Shown here piece by piece: positions 1-8,981 of a DNA stretch of 64,000 nucleotides. The stretch comes from Streptomyces sp. 6-11-2 (lineage in GTDB: Bacteria; Actinomycetota; Actinomycetes; Streptomycetales; Streptomycetaceae), in the NCBI RefSeq assembly GCF_006540305.1, contig NZ_BJOR01000002.1, positions 372,001-436,000 of the forward strand. Direction: 5' to 3'. A program made the position numbers and the translations under genes. The notes below the pieces were generated by a model. It did not search any database. It had not been told where the DNA came from and saw only the letters and a list, made by a program, of their open reading frames with translations. Position 1 is the stretch's first letter; every line of letters starts with the position of its first letter.

Positions 1-1
1 A

Positions 2-487
2 TCCCTCGGTCTGCCCCGCTACGACATGACGACCGACCCGAACGCCTTCCCCTGGCTGCTCGCGCTCCAGGTCATGTGGAAGGACGCCGGCTGGGGCACC
101 ATCATCATCCTCGCCGCACTGCTCTCCATCGACCGCGGCCTGTACGAGGCGGCGGCCATGGACGGCGCGGCCAGGTGGCGCCGCTTCTGGCACGTCACCC
201 TGCCCGGTCTGTCACCGGTGCTCGTCCTGCTGCTGATCCTCAACCTCGGCAACATCCTCACCGTCGGCTTCGAGCAGATCCTGCTCCAGCGCGACGCCGT
301 CGGCCCCGACGCCGGTGAAGTCCTCGACACATACGTCTACTTCCACGGCATCAAGGACAACCAGTGGGGCACGGCGGCCGCCGTGGGCCTGGTGAAGGCG
401 GTGATCGGCACCGTCCTCGTCATCGGCGCCAACAAGTTCGCCCACCGGCTCGGACATGAAGGGGTGTACCGCGGTGCTGACCGCTGA
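2..487 (+). CDS. carbohydrate ABC transporter permease, 5'-truncated by window edge
   Basis: This is the C-terminal 161 residues of a binding-protein-dependent inner-membrane permease. The frame is open from base 2 with no start, so the gene begins upstream. The stretch EAAAMDGAARWRRFWHVTLP is the EAA loop (EAA-x3-G-x9-LP), which docks on the cytoplasmic ATPase. Hydrophobic segments follow, one ending in LVLLLILNLGNIL. The family is CUT1, LplB/YtcP-like, judged by the loop and by the partner genes immediately downstream (second permease and lipoprotein). The substrate is inferred to be an oligosaccharide. No ATPase gene lies in the visible part. CUT1 systems in Streptomyces often share an MsiK-type ATPase encoded elsewhere, which would fit. 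Confidence 0.85.
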   Translation, partial: SLGLPRYDMTTDPNAFPWLLALQVMWKDAGWGTIIILAALLSIDRGLYEAAAMDGAARWRRFWHVTLPGLSPVLVLLLILNLGNILTVGFEQILLQRDAVGPDAGEVLDTYVYFHGIKDNQWGTAAAVGLVKAVIGTVLVIGANKFAHRLGHEGVYRGADR

Positions 488-1439
488 GACGTCCGCTGTG
501 AAGACGCGCCGCGGGAGCGCCACCCGCCCCGTGCCTGCGGCGGGAGAACTGCGCCTCTCCGGCGCCCGGCCCCCGTGGATGGAGAAACCCACCCTGCTCG
601 GCCTCGTGCTCAAGGGTCTCGCCCTCGTGATCGTCGTGGGCCTGGTGGCGTACCCGCTGATCGGTGTGATCGGCACGAGCTTCGCCTCGCAGACCGACAT
701 CATCAAGTCCAACGGGCTCGTCCTGTGGCCCGACCACCCCAGCCTCGACGCCTATCGCACCGCGTTCACCGGCGGGCGCGTCACCCGCGCCCTGTTCGTG
801 AGCATCGGCGTCACCGCCATCGGCACCGCCTGCAGCCTCCTCGCCACCATCGGCATGGCGTACGGGCTGTCGCGGCGCGGCATCGTCGGCGGCCGGTTCA
901 TCCTCATGACCTCCCTGTTCACGATGCTCTTCAACGCGGGCGTCATCCCGAACTTCCTCCTGGTGAAGGAGCTGGGCCTCTACAACACCTTCGCCGCGCT
1001 CGTCCTGCCCACCATGGTCAGCGCCTTCAACCTCGTCGTGATGCGGGCCTTCTTCATGAACCTGCCGGAGGAGCTGTACGACGCTGCGAAGGTGGACGGC
1101 GCGGGCGACTTCCGGACCCTGATCCGGGTCGTACTGCCGCTGTCCAAGGCGGTCATCGCCGTCGTCGGCCTCTTCTACGCCGTCGCGTACTGGAACGCCT
1201 ACTTCAACGCCCTGCTCTACCTCGGCGACAACGACAAGTGGCCGCTGCCCATGGTCCTGCGCACTTTCATCCTCCAGGGCCAGAGCCTCGACACCGCGGC
1301 AGCCGGCGAGGTGGTCGCCCCGCAGCAGGCCGTGCAGATGGCCGTCCTCGTCATCGCCGTCGTGCCGATCCTGCTCGTCTACCCCTTCCTCCAGCGGTTC
1401 TTCACCAAGGGCGTCCTCACCGGCGCCGTCAAGGGCTGA
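456..1439 (+). CDS. carbohydrate ABC transporter permease (CarB/LplC-type)
   Basis: Second inner-membrane permease of the CUT1 importer, 327 residues from the ATG at 456. The EAA-type loop is LYDAAKVDGAGDFRTLIRV near residue 210, and about six hydrophobic segments are visible. The frame overlaps the preceding permease by 32 nt, so the two are probably translationally coupled. A later start (GTG 474 or ATG 579) is possible, because the first 40 residues are polar and unlike the family, where the N-terminus leads quickly to the first membrane segment. The short C-terminal end (LQRFFTKGVLTGAVKG) is typical of LplC proteins. Confidence 0.87.
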   Translation: MKGCTAVLTAETSAVKTRRGSATRPVPAAGELRLSGARPPWMEKPTLLGLVLKGLALVIVVGLVAYPLIGVIGTSFASQTDIIKSNGLVLWPDHPSLDAYRTAFTGGRVTRALFVSIGVTAIGTACSLLATIGMAYGLSRRGIVGGRFILMTSLFTMLFNAGVIPNFLLVKELGLYNTFAALVLPTMVSAFNLVVMRAFFMNLPEELYDAAKVDGAGDFRTLIRVVLPLSKAVIAVVGLFYAVAYWNAYFNALLYLGDNDKWPLPMVLRTFILQGQSLDTAAAGEVVAPQQAVQMAVLVIAVVPILLVYPFLQRFFTKGVLTGAVKG

Positions 1440-1510
1440 CCCGCGCTCCGATCTGCCGCACCCGCACCCCCCACCTCTCCCCGTTTCCCCTCGTATTGAG
1501 GAGTCCCCCC

Positions 1511-3184
1511 ATGTCCGGCACCACATCCGTCAACCGACGCACCCTGCTCCGCTGGGGTGCGGGCGCCGGTCTCGCCGTCGCCGCGGCGCCGCTGCTCGCC
1601 GCGTGCGGCGACGGCGGCACCGCCGCCAAGGCCGAGGCCAAGAACGCCAAGCTGCTGCCGACCACCACCGTGCGCAACATCGGCATCAAGGCCGACCTGC
1701 CCGGGACCGCGGCGGGCGTCCCGAACGCCTTCCTGAAGTACCCGCGCGTACTGGCCCGAGCCACCGAAGGCACCCCCCTCAAGGGCGCCAAGAAGATCAC
1801 CGCGGTCACCGAGACGTTCGCGCCGCTGCCACCCGGCCGGGGCAAGAACGCCGCCTGGCGGGAGATCGAGAAGCTGCTCGGCACCCAGGTCGACTTCACG
1901 GCCGTGCCCGCGGACGACTACCCGGCGAAGTTCTCGACGATGGTCGCCGGTGACCAGTTGCCCGACATCTTCATGTACCCGGAGACGGGAGGTGTCGACA
2001 ACATGGGCTCGTTCCTCGCCGCCAAGTGCGCCGAGCTGGGCCCCCACCTCTCCGGTGACAAGGTCAAGGACTACCCCAACCTCGCGGCCATCCCCCAGTA
2101 CGCCTGGCGTGACGCCATCAAGGGCGGCAAGCTCTACGGCGTCCCGATCGCCCGCTCGGGCAGCGCCGGCGCCGGCTTCTACCGGGCCGACCTGTTCAAG
2201 CAGGCGGGCGTCACCAGCCTCGACCAGATCGACAGCATCGAGCGGCTCGTCGAGCTCGCCAAGGACCTCACGGACGCCAGGAACAAGCAGTACTTCTTCT
2301 CCGGCGGCGGCACCACCCTGCTCGCCATGTCGGCCGGGGCTCAGCACTTCTGGAAGTTCGACCGCGAGTCCGGCAAGTGGACGTACCAGCTGGAGGACGA
2401 CAAGTACCGGTACGCGGTCGAGACCGCCGCCAAGCTCTACAAGGCGGGCTGCTACTACCCGGGCACCGTGCAGATGTCCGGAGCCCAGAAGGCCCAGTAC
2501 ACGGACCTCTTCAAGAACGGCAAGGCCGCCTACGTCTTCGACGGCATGCCGGCGTACCTGACCACGGCCACCGGCTACGTCGACGCCATGGCGGCCATCG
2601 ACAAGTCGTTCGACGTGCGGCCCATGGTCCCGGTCGGCAAGGACGCGGTGACCTGGACCGACAACGTCTCGCTGCAGAACTGCTACATCCGCAGGGCGAG
2701 CGAGCAGCGGGTCAAGGAACTGCTGCGGCTCGCCGACTTCGCCGCCTCGCCCTTCGGGTCGCTCGAATACACGCTCGTCAACTACGGCGTCGAGAACGTC
2801 GACTACCAGCGGGACGAGAACGGCACGCCCGTCCTCACCAAACAGGGCACCCAGGACGTGACCGTGCCGTGGGGCAAGCTCGCCTCCGCGACACCCGCGT
2901 TCTTCAGCGCCACGCACCCGGAGGCCGCCCGCTACGTGCACGAGGCGTACTCCGTACTGATCCCGAAGCTCATCGAGGACCCGACCCTCAGCTACTCCTC
3001 GCCGACCTGGGACTCCAAGGGGCTCGGCAGCCTCTACACCATCCACCTCGACGGTCTGAAGGACCTGGTCACCGGGCGCAAGCCGCTGTCCGCGTACGAC
3101 TCGATCGTCAAGCAGTGGCGCAACGCCGGGGGCGACAAGTGCCGCGCCGAGTTCGAGCAGGCCTCGCAGAAGGGGAAGAAGTGA
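1511..3184 (+). CDS. extracellular solute-binding lipoprotein (LplA-like)
   Basis: 557-residue binding protein of the importer. The N-terminus has a twin-arginine motif (NRRTLLRW), a hydrophobic core and a lipobox LLAAC, so it is probably exported folded and lipid-anchored. A GAGG ribosome site lies about 10 nt before the ATG. The body contains the family 1 extracellular binding-protein pattern: DDYPAKFSTMVAGDQLPDIF near residue 140 and KLYGVPIARSG near residue 210. It is larger than average for the family (around 450 residues), as is usual for LplA-type proteins. The stop overlaps the GTG start of the next gene (GTGA), so the peptidase is coupled to it. The ligand cannot be read from sequence; the oligosaccharide assignment is inferred from neighbours. 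Confidence 0.88.
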   Translation: MSGTTSVNRRTLLRWGAGAGLAVAAAPLLAACGDGGTAAKAEAKNAKLLPTTTVRNIGIKADLPGTAAGVPNAFLKYPRVLARATEGTPLKGAKKITAVTETFAPLPPGRGKNAAWREIEKLLGTQVDFTAVPADDYPAKFSTMVAGDQLPDIFMYPETGGVDNMGSFLAAKCAELGPHLSGDKVKDYPNLAAIPQYAWRDAIKGGKLYGVPIARSGSAGAGFYRADLFKQAGVTSLDQIDSIERLVELAKDLTDARNKQYFFSGGGTTLLAMSAGAQHFWKFDRESGKWTYQLEDDKYRYAVETAAKLYKAGCYYPGTVQMSGAQKAQYTDLFKNGKAAYVFDGMPAYLTTATGYVDAMAAIDKSFDVRPMVPVGKDAVTWTDNVSLQNCYIRRASEQRVKELLRLADFAASPFGSLEYTLVNYGVENVDYQRDENGTPVLTKQGTQDVTVPWGKLASATPAFFSATHPEAARYVHEAYSVLIPKLIEDPTLSYSSPTWDSKGLGSLYTIHLDGLKDLVTGRKPLSAYDSIVKQWRNAGGDKCRAEFEQASQKGKK

Positions 3185-4644
3185 CCACCAGCCGACGCGC
3201 GTTCCTCACGAAGGCGGCGGTCGCCGCCGCGATCACCGTACCGGTCCTGGGCTCGCCCGCCGGCGCCGCGGGGTTCGACCCGCGCCCCGGCTCCGACGGG
3301 GTCGGCGACCCGCTGTTCCCGACCCTCGGCAACGGCGGCTACCAGGTCGTCCACTACGACCTGACCTTCGACTTCACACCGGTGACGTACGACTTCACGG
3401 CCGTGGTGAAGCTGAACGCGCGGGCCACGCAGGACCTTTCGGCGTTCAACCTGGACACCGACGGCCACACCATCGACTCGATCACGGTCAACGGCCGCGC
3501 CGCGTCCTGCGCCCTGTCCCTGTCCCTGGGCCAGTCCGGCCAGGAGCTGACCGTCACCCCGGGGGCGCCGCTCCACAAGGGCGCCCCGTTCGACGTCACC
3601 GTCGCCTACCGCGGCAACGGCAAGGCGCCGCGGGCAGGACTGACCGGCTGGAGGTTCGGCTCGGACGGCGGCTTCGCCTCCGCCGTGCAGTCGTCACGGG
3701 CCGACACGTTCCTGCCGTGCAACGACACGCCGTCCGACAAGGCCACCTGGACCTTCCACATCTCCGCGCCCGAAGGCTATGTCGCCGTTGCCAACGGTGA
3801 GTTGACCGGGAAGGACAGGCAAGCCGACGGCTCGGCCGTCTGGCACTTCGCGCTGCGCGAGCGCATGCCGACGGAACTGCTCGGCATCGCCGTCGTCAAC
3901 GGCACGTATCTGTACGGAACTTCGCATACCGGGCTGCCGCTGCGACACATCGTCCCGCGGGGCCAGGAGGACAAGTACGCCCCGATCGTCGCACGAACTC
4001 CCGACCATCTCGCCTGGCTGGAAGCGAAGTTCGGCCGCTACCCGTTCTCCGTGTACGGCCTCCACATCTACGACGGGTACACCGACGCCCTCGAGAACAC
4101 GACGCTCACCCTGATGGGCACCAACTGGTTCAGGCCCAGCGCCGACGGAAACCCGACGTACGAGAACACCATGGTGCACGAGCTGACCCACCAGTGGTTC
4201 GGCGACAGCGTCACGCCGAACGACTGGCAGCAGGCATGGCTCAACGAGGGCCCCGCCGTGTACTACTCCGCGCTCTACAGCGAGGAGCGCGGCTGGTCCG
4301 TCATGGCCGACAGGATGAAGGCGACGTACGCCGAGCTCGACGCGATCCGCGCGACCGACGGGCCGCCCGGGCTGCCCAAGGCCCTCGGCGGCACCAACAT
4401 CTACGACGGCGGCGCGCTGGTGCTCTACGCGCTCCAACTCCACGCGGGACAGCGCACGTTCGATCGGATCATGAGTCTGTGGCCGCGCCGCTTCAAGGAC
4501 CGCACGGTCACCAGCGAGGACTTCATCGCCCACGCCGTCAGCGTGGCGGGCGACCGCTCGCTGGATCCGTTCCTGCGGGACTGGCTGTTCGGCGCGAAGA
4601 ACCCGCCGATGCCGGGCCACCCGGACTGGGCTGCCACGGCTTGA
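3181..4644 (+). CDS. secreted M1-family metallopeptidase (aminopeptidase N-like)
   Basis: 487 residues from GTG 3181, overlapping the binding-protein stop by 4 nt. The N-terminus has a twin-arginine signal (SRRAFLTK) and an AxA-type cleavage region around residues 26-30. The zinc site is complete: HELTH at residues 333-337 and the third ligand in LNEG at Glu356, i.e. HExxH-x18-E. The substrate-recognition GAMEN motif of M1 enzymes is replaced by ALENT (about 303-307). The N-terminal third looks like the usual M1 beta domain. The protein is shorter than PepN (about 870) because the C-terminal helical domain is missing, as in secreted actinobacterial M1 proteins. A peptidase inside a sugar-import operon is unexpected. 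Confidence 0.88.
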   Translation: MTTSRRAFLTKAAVAAAITVPVLGSPAGAAGFDPRPGSDGVGDPLFPTLGNGGYQVVHYDLTFDFTPVTYDFTAVVKLNARATQDLSAFNLDTDGHTIDSITVNGRAASCALSLSLGQSGQELTVTPGAPLHKGAPFDVTVAYRGNGKAPRAGLTGWRFGSDGGFASAVQSSRADTFLPCNDTPSDKATWTFHISAPEGYVAVANGELTGKDRQADGSAVWHFALRERMPTELLGIAVVNGTYLYGTSHTGLPLRHIVPRGQEDKYAPIVARTPDHLAWLEAKFGRYPFSVYGLHIYDGYTDALENTTLTLMGTNWFRPSADGNPTYENTMVHELTHQWFGDSVTPNDWQQAWLNEGPAVYYSALYSEERGWSVMADRMKATYAELDAIRATDGPPGLPKALGGTNIYDGGALVLYALQLHAGQRTFDRIMSLWPRRFKDRTVTSEDFIAHAVSVAGDRSLDPFLRDWLFGAKNPPMPGHPDWAATA

Positions 4645-4650
4645 CCAGGG

Positions 4651-4673
4651 GCGGCCGGACCACGGTCGGCCGC
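4651..4673 (+). terminator. GC-rich hairpin after the M1 peptidase gene
   Basis: GCGGCCG (4651-4657) pairs with CGGCCGC (4667-4673). The stem extends inward with one bulged base (GACC/GGTC). There is no U-run, as is common in Streptomyces. It may only attenuate transcription, since the next gene is co-oriented 78 nt downstream. Confidence 0.4.
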
Positions 4674-4750
4674 ACACATCAGCCCTTGAGCCGCACCCCC
4701 ATTCCCCGGCCCGCCCCGAGCGGCGGGCCGTTCGAGCGGAAGGTCATCGC

Positions 4751-6973
4751 ATGAGACCGCGCACCCGCACAACTCGCACCGCCCGATCCGCGTTCCTCGT
4801 CGGCGCGGCGCTGCTCCTCAGCCCGCTGCCCGCCGCCGAGGCGGCCTCGGCCCCCAAGGTCCTGTACGCCGCGCCGCACGGCTCCGGGTCCCACTGCACC
4901 CTCGGGCGTCCCTGCTCCCTCGAGGGCGCGCGGGACGCCGCCCGCGCCGTCACCGGACGCGACGTGCGCGTCGAACTCATCGACGGAACATACGAGTTGA
5001 GCACCCCATTGAAGCTCGGCGCGGAGGACTCCGGAGTCACCTGGGCCGCGGCCCGCGGCGCACGGCCCGTGCTCTCCGGCGGCCGGCCCCTGACCGGCTG
5101 GACCGTGAACGGCGACGGAACCTGGACCGCCAAGGTGCCCGAGGGCATCACCCCGCGCCAGCTGTTCGTCGACGGACAACGGGCCCTGCGCGCCCGGGGC
5201 GGGCCCTGCGCCGCCGCCGTGTGCGACGCCACCAAGACCGGCATGACCGGCGCCGAGAAGACCGGCATCGCCGACTGGACCCGGCCCACCGATGCCGAGG
5301 CCGTCATCAGTGTCCGCTGGCGCAACTACCATTGCCGGATCGCCGCCGTCACCGGCGACGTCATGACCTTCGCCCAGCCTTGCTGGACCAACTCGGCCTC
5401 CGGGACCGACCGCACAGGGCCCGCCTGGGACACGACGACCGTCGACTCGTCCCGCTACTCCAAGGTCGCCTTCTTCGAAAATGCCCGCGAACTCCTCGAC
5501 AAGCCAGGCGAGTTCGTCTGGGACTCGGCCGCACGCACCGTCACGTACCTGCCCCGCGAGGGCGAGAACCCGCGCCGCTCCAAGGGCGTCACCCCGACCT
5601 CGGAAGGGCTGCTCGTGCTCGACGGCGCCCACGACGTCCGCGTCACCGGAATCGGCTTCGCCTACGCCGCCTACCAGCAGCCGAACACGGACGAGGGCTA
5701 CGCGGGCACGCAGGCCGGCCTGACCCTGACCGGCGCCACCGGCCCCGTCGACCACGCGGGCCGCTACTACACCAAGCCTGCCGCCGCCCTCACCGTTCGC
5801 GGCGGCCGCCACGTGGTGGTCGACCAGAGCACCTTCACCCACCTCGGCGGCGCGGGCGCGATCTTCGAACAGGGCACCCAGGACTCCACGCTCACCCGCT
5901 GCCGCTTCACCGACCTCTCCTCCGGCGCCGCGTACATCGGCGACACGGAACCCATGCCGGCCCCCGAACTCGTAGGAGCCCGCAACACGGTCTCGTACAA
6001 CACCATCCGCCATACGGGTGTGGAATACACGGACGCCGTCGGCATCTGGGCGGGCTACGAGGCCGGAACCGTCATCGACCACAACACCCTCGACGACCTG
6101 CCGTACTCCGGCATCTCCGTCGGCTGGGGCTGGGACCAGCCCGAGGCCCGGCAGTCCGTGCTCCGCGACAACCGCATCACGAACAACCGGATCACCGACG
6201 TCATGCGGGCCGAGCACGAGCAGCACGACGGCGCCGCCATCTACACCCAGGGCGCCCAGCCCGGCACCGTGATCTCCGGCAACTACATCAACCGCAGCGC
6301 GTACGGGAACACCGAACGCGACGGCAACGGCATCTACCTCGACGAACAGTCCAGCCACATCGCCGTCACCCAGAACGTCATCACGCGCATCGGCTACAAG
6401 TGGGTCTCCAACTGGGCCGACTACGGCATCGACAACCACGCCACCGGCAACTGGACCGACACCGATGCCCCGGCCCTCGCGGGCACCGGCTCGACCATGG
6501 CCGGCAACCACACGAAGCTGGACCGGCTCCCGGCCGAGGCCGTCGAGGTCGCCGCAGCCGCCGGCGCGAACGGCCGCGGCAGCGTCGAACAGCTCCGTCC
6601 CGACCTGGCCCGCACCGGCACCGTGAGCCAGTCCTCCACGGACGGCACGGCCACGGCGGCCAACGCCATCGACGGCGACACCTCCACCGACACCCGCACC
6701 CTCTCCGAGGCGGGCGCCTGGTGGCAGGTGGACCTCGGCGCCGCCCACCACGTCGGACAGGTCGAGGTCTGGAACGACACCTCCATGACGACCGCAGACT
6801 TCGACGTGCAGCTCGCCGCCTCGGCCGACTTCTCCGACGCCACCACCGCGCACGTCACCGGCAAGGCGCTGCGCCCCACCCTCCTCGACACCGACACCGA
6901 GGCCCGCTACGTCCGCATCCGGGTCACCGGCACCGGGCGGGTGGCCCTCGCTCACGTACTGGTGCACCCGTAG
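4751..6973 (+). CDS. secreted right-handed beta-helix protein with C-terminal discoidin (F5/8 type C) domain
   Basis: 740 residues with a Sec signal peptide (basic start, hydrophobic FLVGAALLLSPLPAAEA, then AS). Residues 35-120 carry a YAAPHGSG...GTYEL opening and a GGRPLTGW stretch seen in beta-helix glycoside hydrolases and lyases of the GH141 or pectate-lyase-fold type. Residues 290-560 show repeated short strands with Asn and Gly turns (RDNRITNNRITDVM, ISGNYINRSAYGN) as in PbH1 repeats. The last 130 residues (around LARTGTVSQSS, AIDGDTSTDTRTLSE, GAWWQVDLGA) are a discoidin carbohydrate-binding fold. Role inferred: cleavage of an extracellular polysaccharide whose products enter through the importer just upstream. 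The exact activity cannot be assigned. Confidence 0.82.
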   Translation: MRPRTRTTRTARSAFLVGAALLLSPLPAAEAASAPKVLYAAPHGSGSHCTLGRPCSLEGARDAARAVTGRDVRVELIDGTYELSTPLKLGAEDSGVTWAAARGARPVLSGGRPLTGWTVNGDGTWTAKVPEGITPRQLFVDGQRALRARGGPCAAAVCDATKTGMTGAEKTGIADWTRPTDAEAVISVRWRNYHCRIAAVTGDVMTFAQPCWTNSASGTDRTGPAWDTTTVDSSRYSKVAFFENARELLDKPGEFVWDSAARTVTYLPREGENPRRSKGVTPTSEGLLVLDGAHDVRVTGIGFAYAAYQQPNTDEGYAGTQAGLTLTGATGPVDHAGRYYTKPAAALTVRGGRHVVVDQSTFTHLGGAGAIFEQGTQDSTLTRCRFTDLSSGAAYIGDTEPMPAPELVGARNTVSYNTIRHTGVEYTDAVGIWAGYEAGTVIDHNTLDDLPYSGISVGWGWDQPEARQSVLRDNRITNNRITDVMRAEHEQHDGAAIYTQGAQPGTVISGNYINRSAYGNTERDGNGIYLDEQSSHIAVTQNVITRIGYKWVSNWADYGIDNHATGNWTDTDAPALAGTGSTMAGNHTKLDRLPAEAVEVAAAAGANGRGSVEQLRPDLARTGTVSQSSTDGTATAANAIDGDTSTDTRTLSEAGAWWQVDLGAAHHVGQVEVWNDTSMTTADFDVQLAASADFSDATTAHVTGKALRPTLLDTDTEARYVRIRVTGTGRVALAHVLVHP

Positions 6974-6993
6974 CCCGGAGCACCGGAGGGCGC

Positions 6994-7021
6994 GCCGCGG
7001 ACCAGTCAGCGGGTCCGCGGC
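6994..7021 (+). terminator. perfect 10-bp stem hairpin
   Basis: GCCGCGGACC (6994-7003) is followed by an 8-nt loop and GGTCCGCGGC (7012-7021). It begins 20 nt after the beta-helix gene stop and precedes the co-oriented oxidoreductase by 66 nt. It is a strong stem without a U-tract, probably a terminator or attenuator. Confidence 0.55.
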
Positions 7022-7087
7022 CGCCCCGTGCTTTTCCATGCCTCTGCGGGCCGCACCAACACCACGTAAGAGAAAGGCGGTTATGCC

Positions 7088-8296
7088 ATGACCGACGCCC
7101 CCCGCGACCTGCGCCTCGGCGTCATCGGTTACGGACTGCGCGGCTCCCTCGCGCGCACCGCGCACCGGCCGGGAGCCGGCTCCCGGGTCACCGCCCTCGC
7201 GGACCACGACGCCGCCGCGCGGGAGGAGGCGGCCCTGGCGTTCCCCGGCGCGGTGATGTCCAACGACCACAAGAAGGTGATCGAGGACCCGGACGTCGAC
7301 GCGATCCTCGTCCTCACCCCCGACCACACGCACGCCGACGTCGCCCGAGAGGCGCTCGAGGCGGGCAAACCGGTCTTCGTCGAGAAGCCGCTCGACATCG
7401 CGATCGAGCGCTGCGACGACCTCCTGCGCACCGCCTACGAGACCGGCGTCCGCCTCTACGTCGGCCACAACATGCGCCACATGCCCGTCGTCCGGCTGAT
7501 GCGCGACATCATCGCGAGCGGCGAGATCGGCGAGGTCAAGACCGTGTGGGTGCGGCACTTCGTCGGCTACGGCGGCGACTGGTACTTCAAGGACTGGCAC
7601 GCCGAACGGCAGTACACCACCGGTCTGTTGCTGCAGAAGGCCGCCCACGACATCGACGTGCTGCACTGGCTCGCGAGCGGCTACACCCGGCAGGTCCAGG
7701 CCCTCGGAGACCTCATGGTCTACGGCGACAATCCGCACCGGCGCGCACCCGGCGAGCCCAAGCACGAGGACTGGTACACGAAGGACGGTCACTGGCCGCC
7801 GCACACGCAGCGGGCTCTCAACCCCGTCATCGACGTCGAGGACGTGTCGCTCGTGAACATGCGCCTCGACAACGGGGTGCTCGCGGCCTACCAGCAGTGC
7901 CACTTCACGCCGGACTACTGGCGCAACTACACCGTCATCGGGGACGCGGGCCGGCTGGAGAACTTCGGAGACGGGCCCGGGGGAGTGGTCAGGGTGTGGA
8001 ACTCCCGCCGCTCCACCCACCGGGTCGAGGCCGATGCCGAGTACGCCGTCCCGGACGCCGTGGACAACGCCGGACACGGCGGCGCCGACCCGCTCCTGAT
8101 CGACGAGTTCGTGCGGTTCGTGCGCGAGGGCGGCGTCACGGACACCTCGCCGGTCGCCGCGCGCATGGCCGTCGCGGCCGGCGTGCGGGCCACCGAGTCG
8201 CTGCGCGCCGGTGGAACGCCCCGCGAGATCCCGGAGCTCGCCCCCGAGCTGATCGCGTACTTCGAGCGCGGGCAGACCCGTCCGGCGCAGGCCTGA
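7088..8296 (+). CDS. Gfo/Idh/MocA-family NAD(P)-dependent oxidoreductase
   Basis: 402 residues. The N-terminal Rossmann domain has GVIGYGLRGS (11-20) for dinucleotide binding and the family signature EKP (99-101, in FVEKPLDIA), whose Lys is usually catalytic. The C-terminal half is the alpha/beta substrate domain, with a His in KAAHDIDVLHWL near residue 190. The ribosome site is AGAAAGG about 10 nt upstream. Family members oxidise or epimerise sugars and inositols. As the last gene of the importer set it plausibly processes the imported sugar. The hairpin upstream suggests it may be expressed at a different level from the transport genes. Confidence 0.87.
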   Translation: MTDAPRDLRLGVIGYGLRGSLARTAHRPGAGSRVTALADHDAAAREEAALAFPGAVMSNDHKKVIEDPDVDAILVLTPDHTHADVAREALEAGKPVFVEKPLDIAIERCDDLLRTAYETGVRLYVGHNMRHMPVVRLMRDIIASGEIGEVKTVWVRHFVGYGGDWYFKDWHAERQYTTGLLLQKAAHDIDVLHWLASGYTRQVQALGDLMVYGDNPHRRAPGEPKHEDWYTKDGHWPPHTQRALNPVIDVEDVSLVNMRLDNGVLAAYQQCHFTPDYWRNYTVIGDAGRLENFGDGPGGVVRVWNSRRSTHRVEADAEYAVPDAVDNAGHGGADPLLIDEFVRFVREGGVTDTSPVAARMAVAAGVRATESLRAGGTPREIPELAPELIAYFERGQTRPAQA

Positions 8297-8359
8297 AGGA
8301 AAGGTGCGGCGACGCCAAGTGCGCGCCCTTGATCACGGTCTCCTGCCGCCGGGCGATGT

Positions 8360-8882
8360 TCACGTCGTGTACCTCGAGCTGGTCGCCGTGCCCCTTCTCG
8401 CGGTGATCTTCCTGGGGTCCTTGTGGTCGTGGGCGAAGCCGGCCCGGTCGAGAAGTTCTTCTGCGGTCGATGGCCGGCACCCGGTCCAGGCCGGTCTCGC
8501 GCGTGATCCGCTCCACGGTCTCGCTGAGGGTGCCGCTGGAGTCGATGAGGGTCTCGGTCCCGCTGCGCAGCAGGTCCCGCTCGCGGTACCCATCACGCAG
8601 GTGCTGGTCGGTGACCTGGACCAGGTATGCCGGGTCCGGCTTCGTTGCATGCCGAACGAGCGTCTCCTGGAGCGGCACGTCCAGGTAGTAGCAGCGAGAG
8701 GTGCCCCGGTGGTCGCGAACGAGGTCCTCAAGCATCGCGCCGTAACGGTCGGCATACAGGATTCCCTCGACGACCGTGTGGAATCCGGCGTCCAGCGCGT
8801 AGCGAGCTGTCATGCCGATCAGGCCGATGTTGGCCGCGCCGGGCCGGTCGCGTTCGCGCAGCACGACGCGGCGCAGGGTGCA
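8360..8882 (-). pseudogene. P-loop kinase-like gene, 5'-truncated and probably frameshifted
   Basis: On the minus strand, residues resembling small actinobacterial AAA/kinase proteins run from LRRVVLRERDRPGAANIGL through TVVEGILYADRYGAML and CYYLDVPLQETLVRHA to ERITRETGLD. The N-terminal Walker A part, which should precede LRRVVL by about 35 residues, is absent: homology begins abruptly near 8882 and unrelated sequence lies upstream. After about base 8470 a plausible tail (EELLDRAGFAHDHKDPRKIT) continues in another frame, suggesting a frameshift as well. With no nucleotide-binding loop the product would be inactive, so it is called a relic. An unannotated upstream start is possible but none restores a P-loop. 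Confidence 0.6.
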
Positions 8883-8981
8883 TGCCCACCGAGATCGGCA
8901 GGCCGGTGCGGTCACGTGGCTTGCTGTGGGCCGGATCCAGCAGGCAGAGGGCGGTGACCTTCTGGTGGAAACCCCTGAGCG

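Noticed and set aside
575..1510. N-terminal extension of the binding-protein frame into the permease gene
   Set aside because: It lies in another frame over the permease, is Arg/Pro-rich, and a twin-arginine signal with a ribosome site starts at 1511.
4679..8077. 1132-codon minus-strand frame opposite the beta-helix and oxidoreductase genes
   Set aside because: It is antisense to two genes with clear domains; its product is Val/Gly/Asp-rich with no motif. Such frames arise from high third-position G/C.
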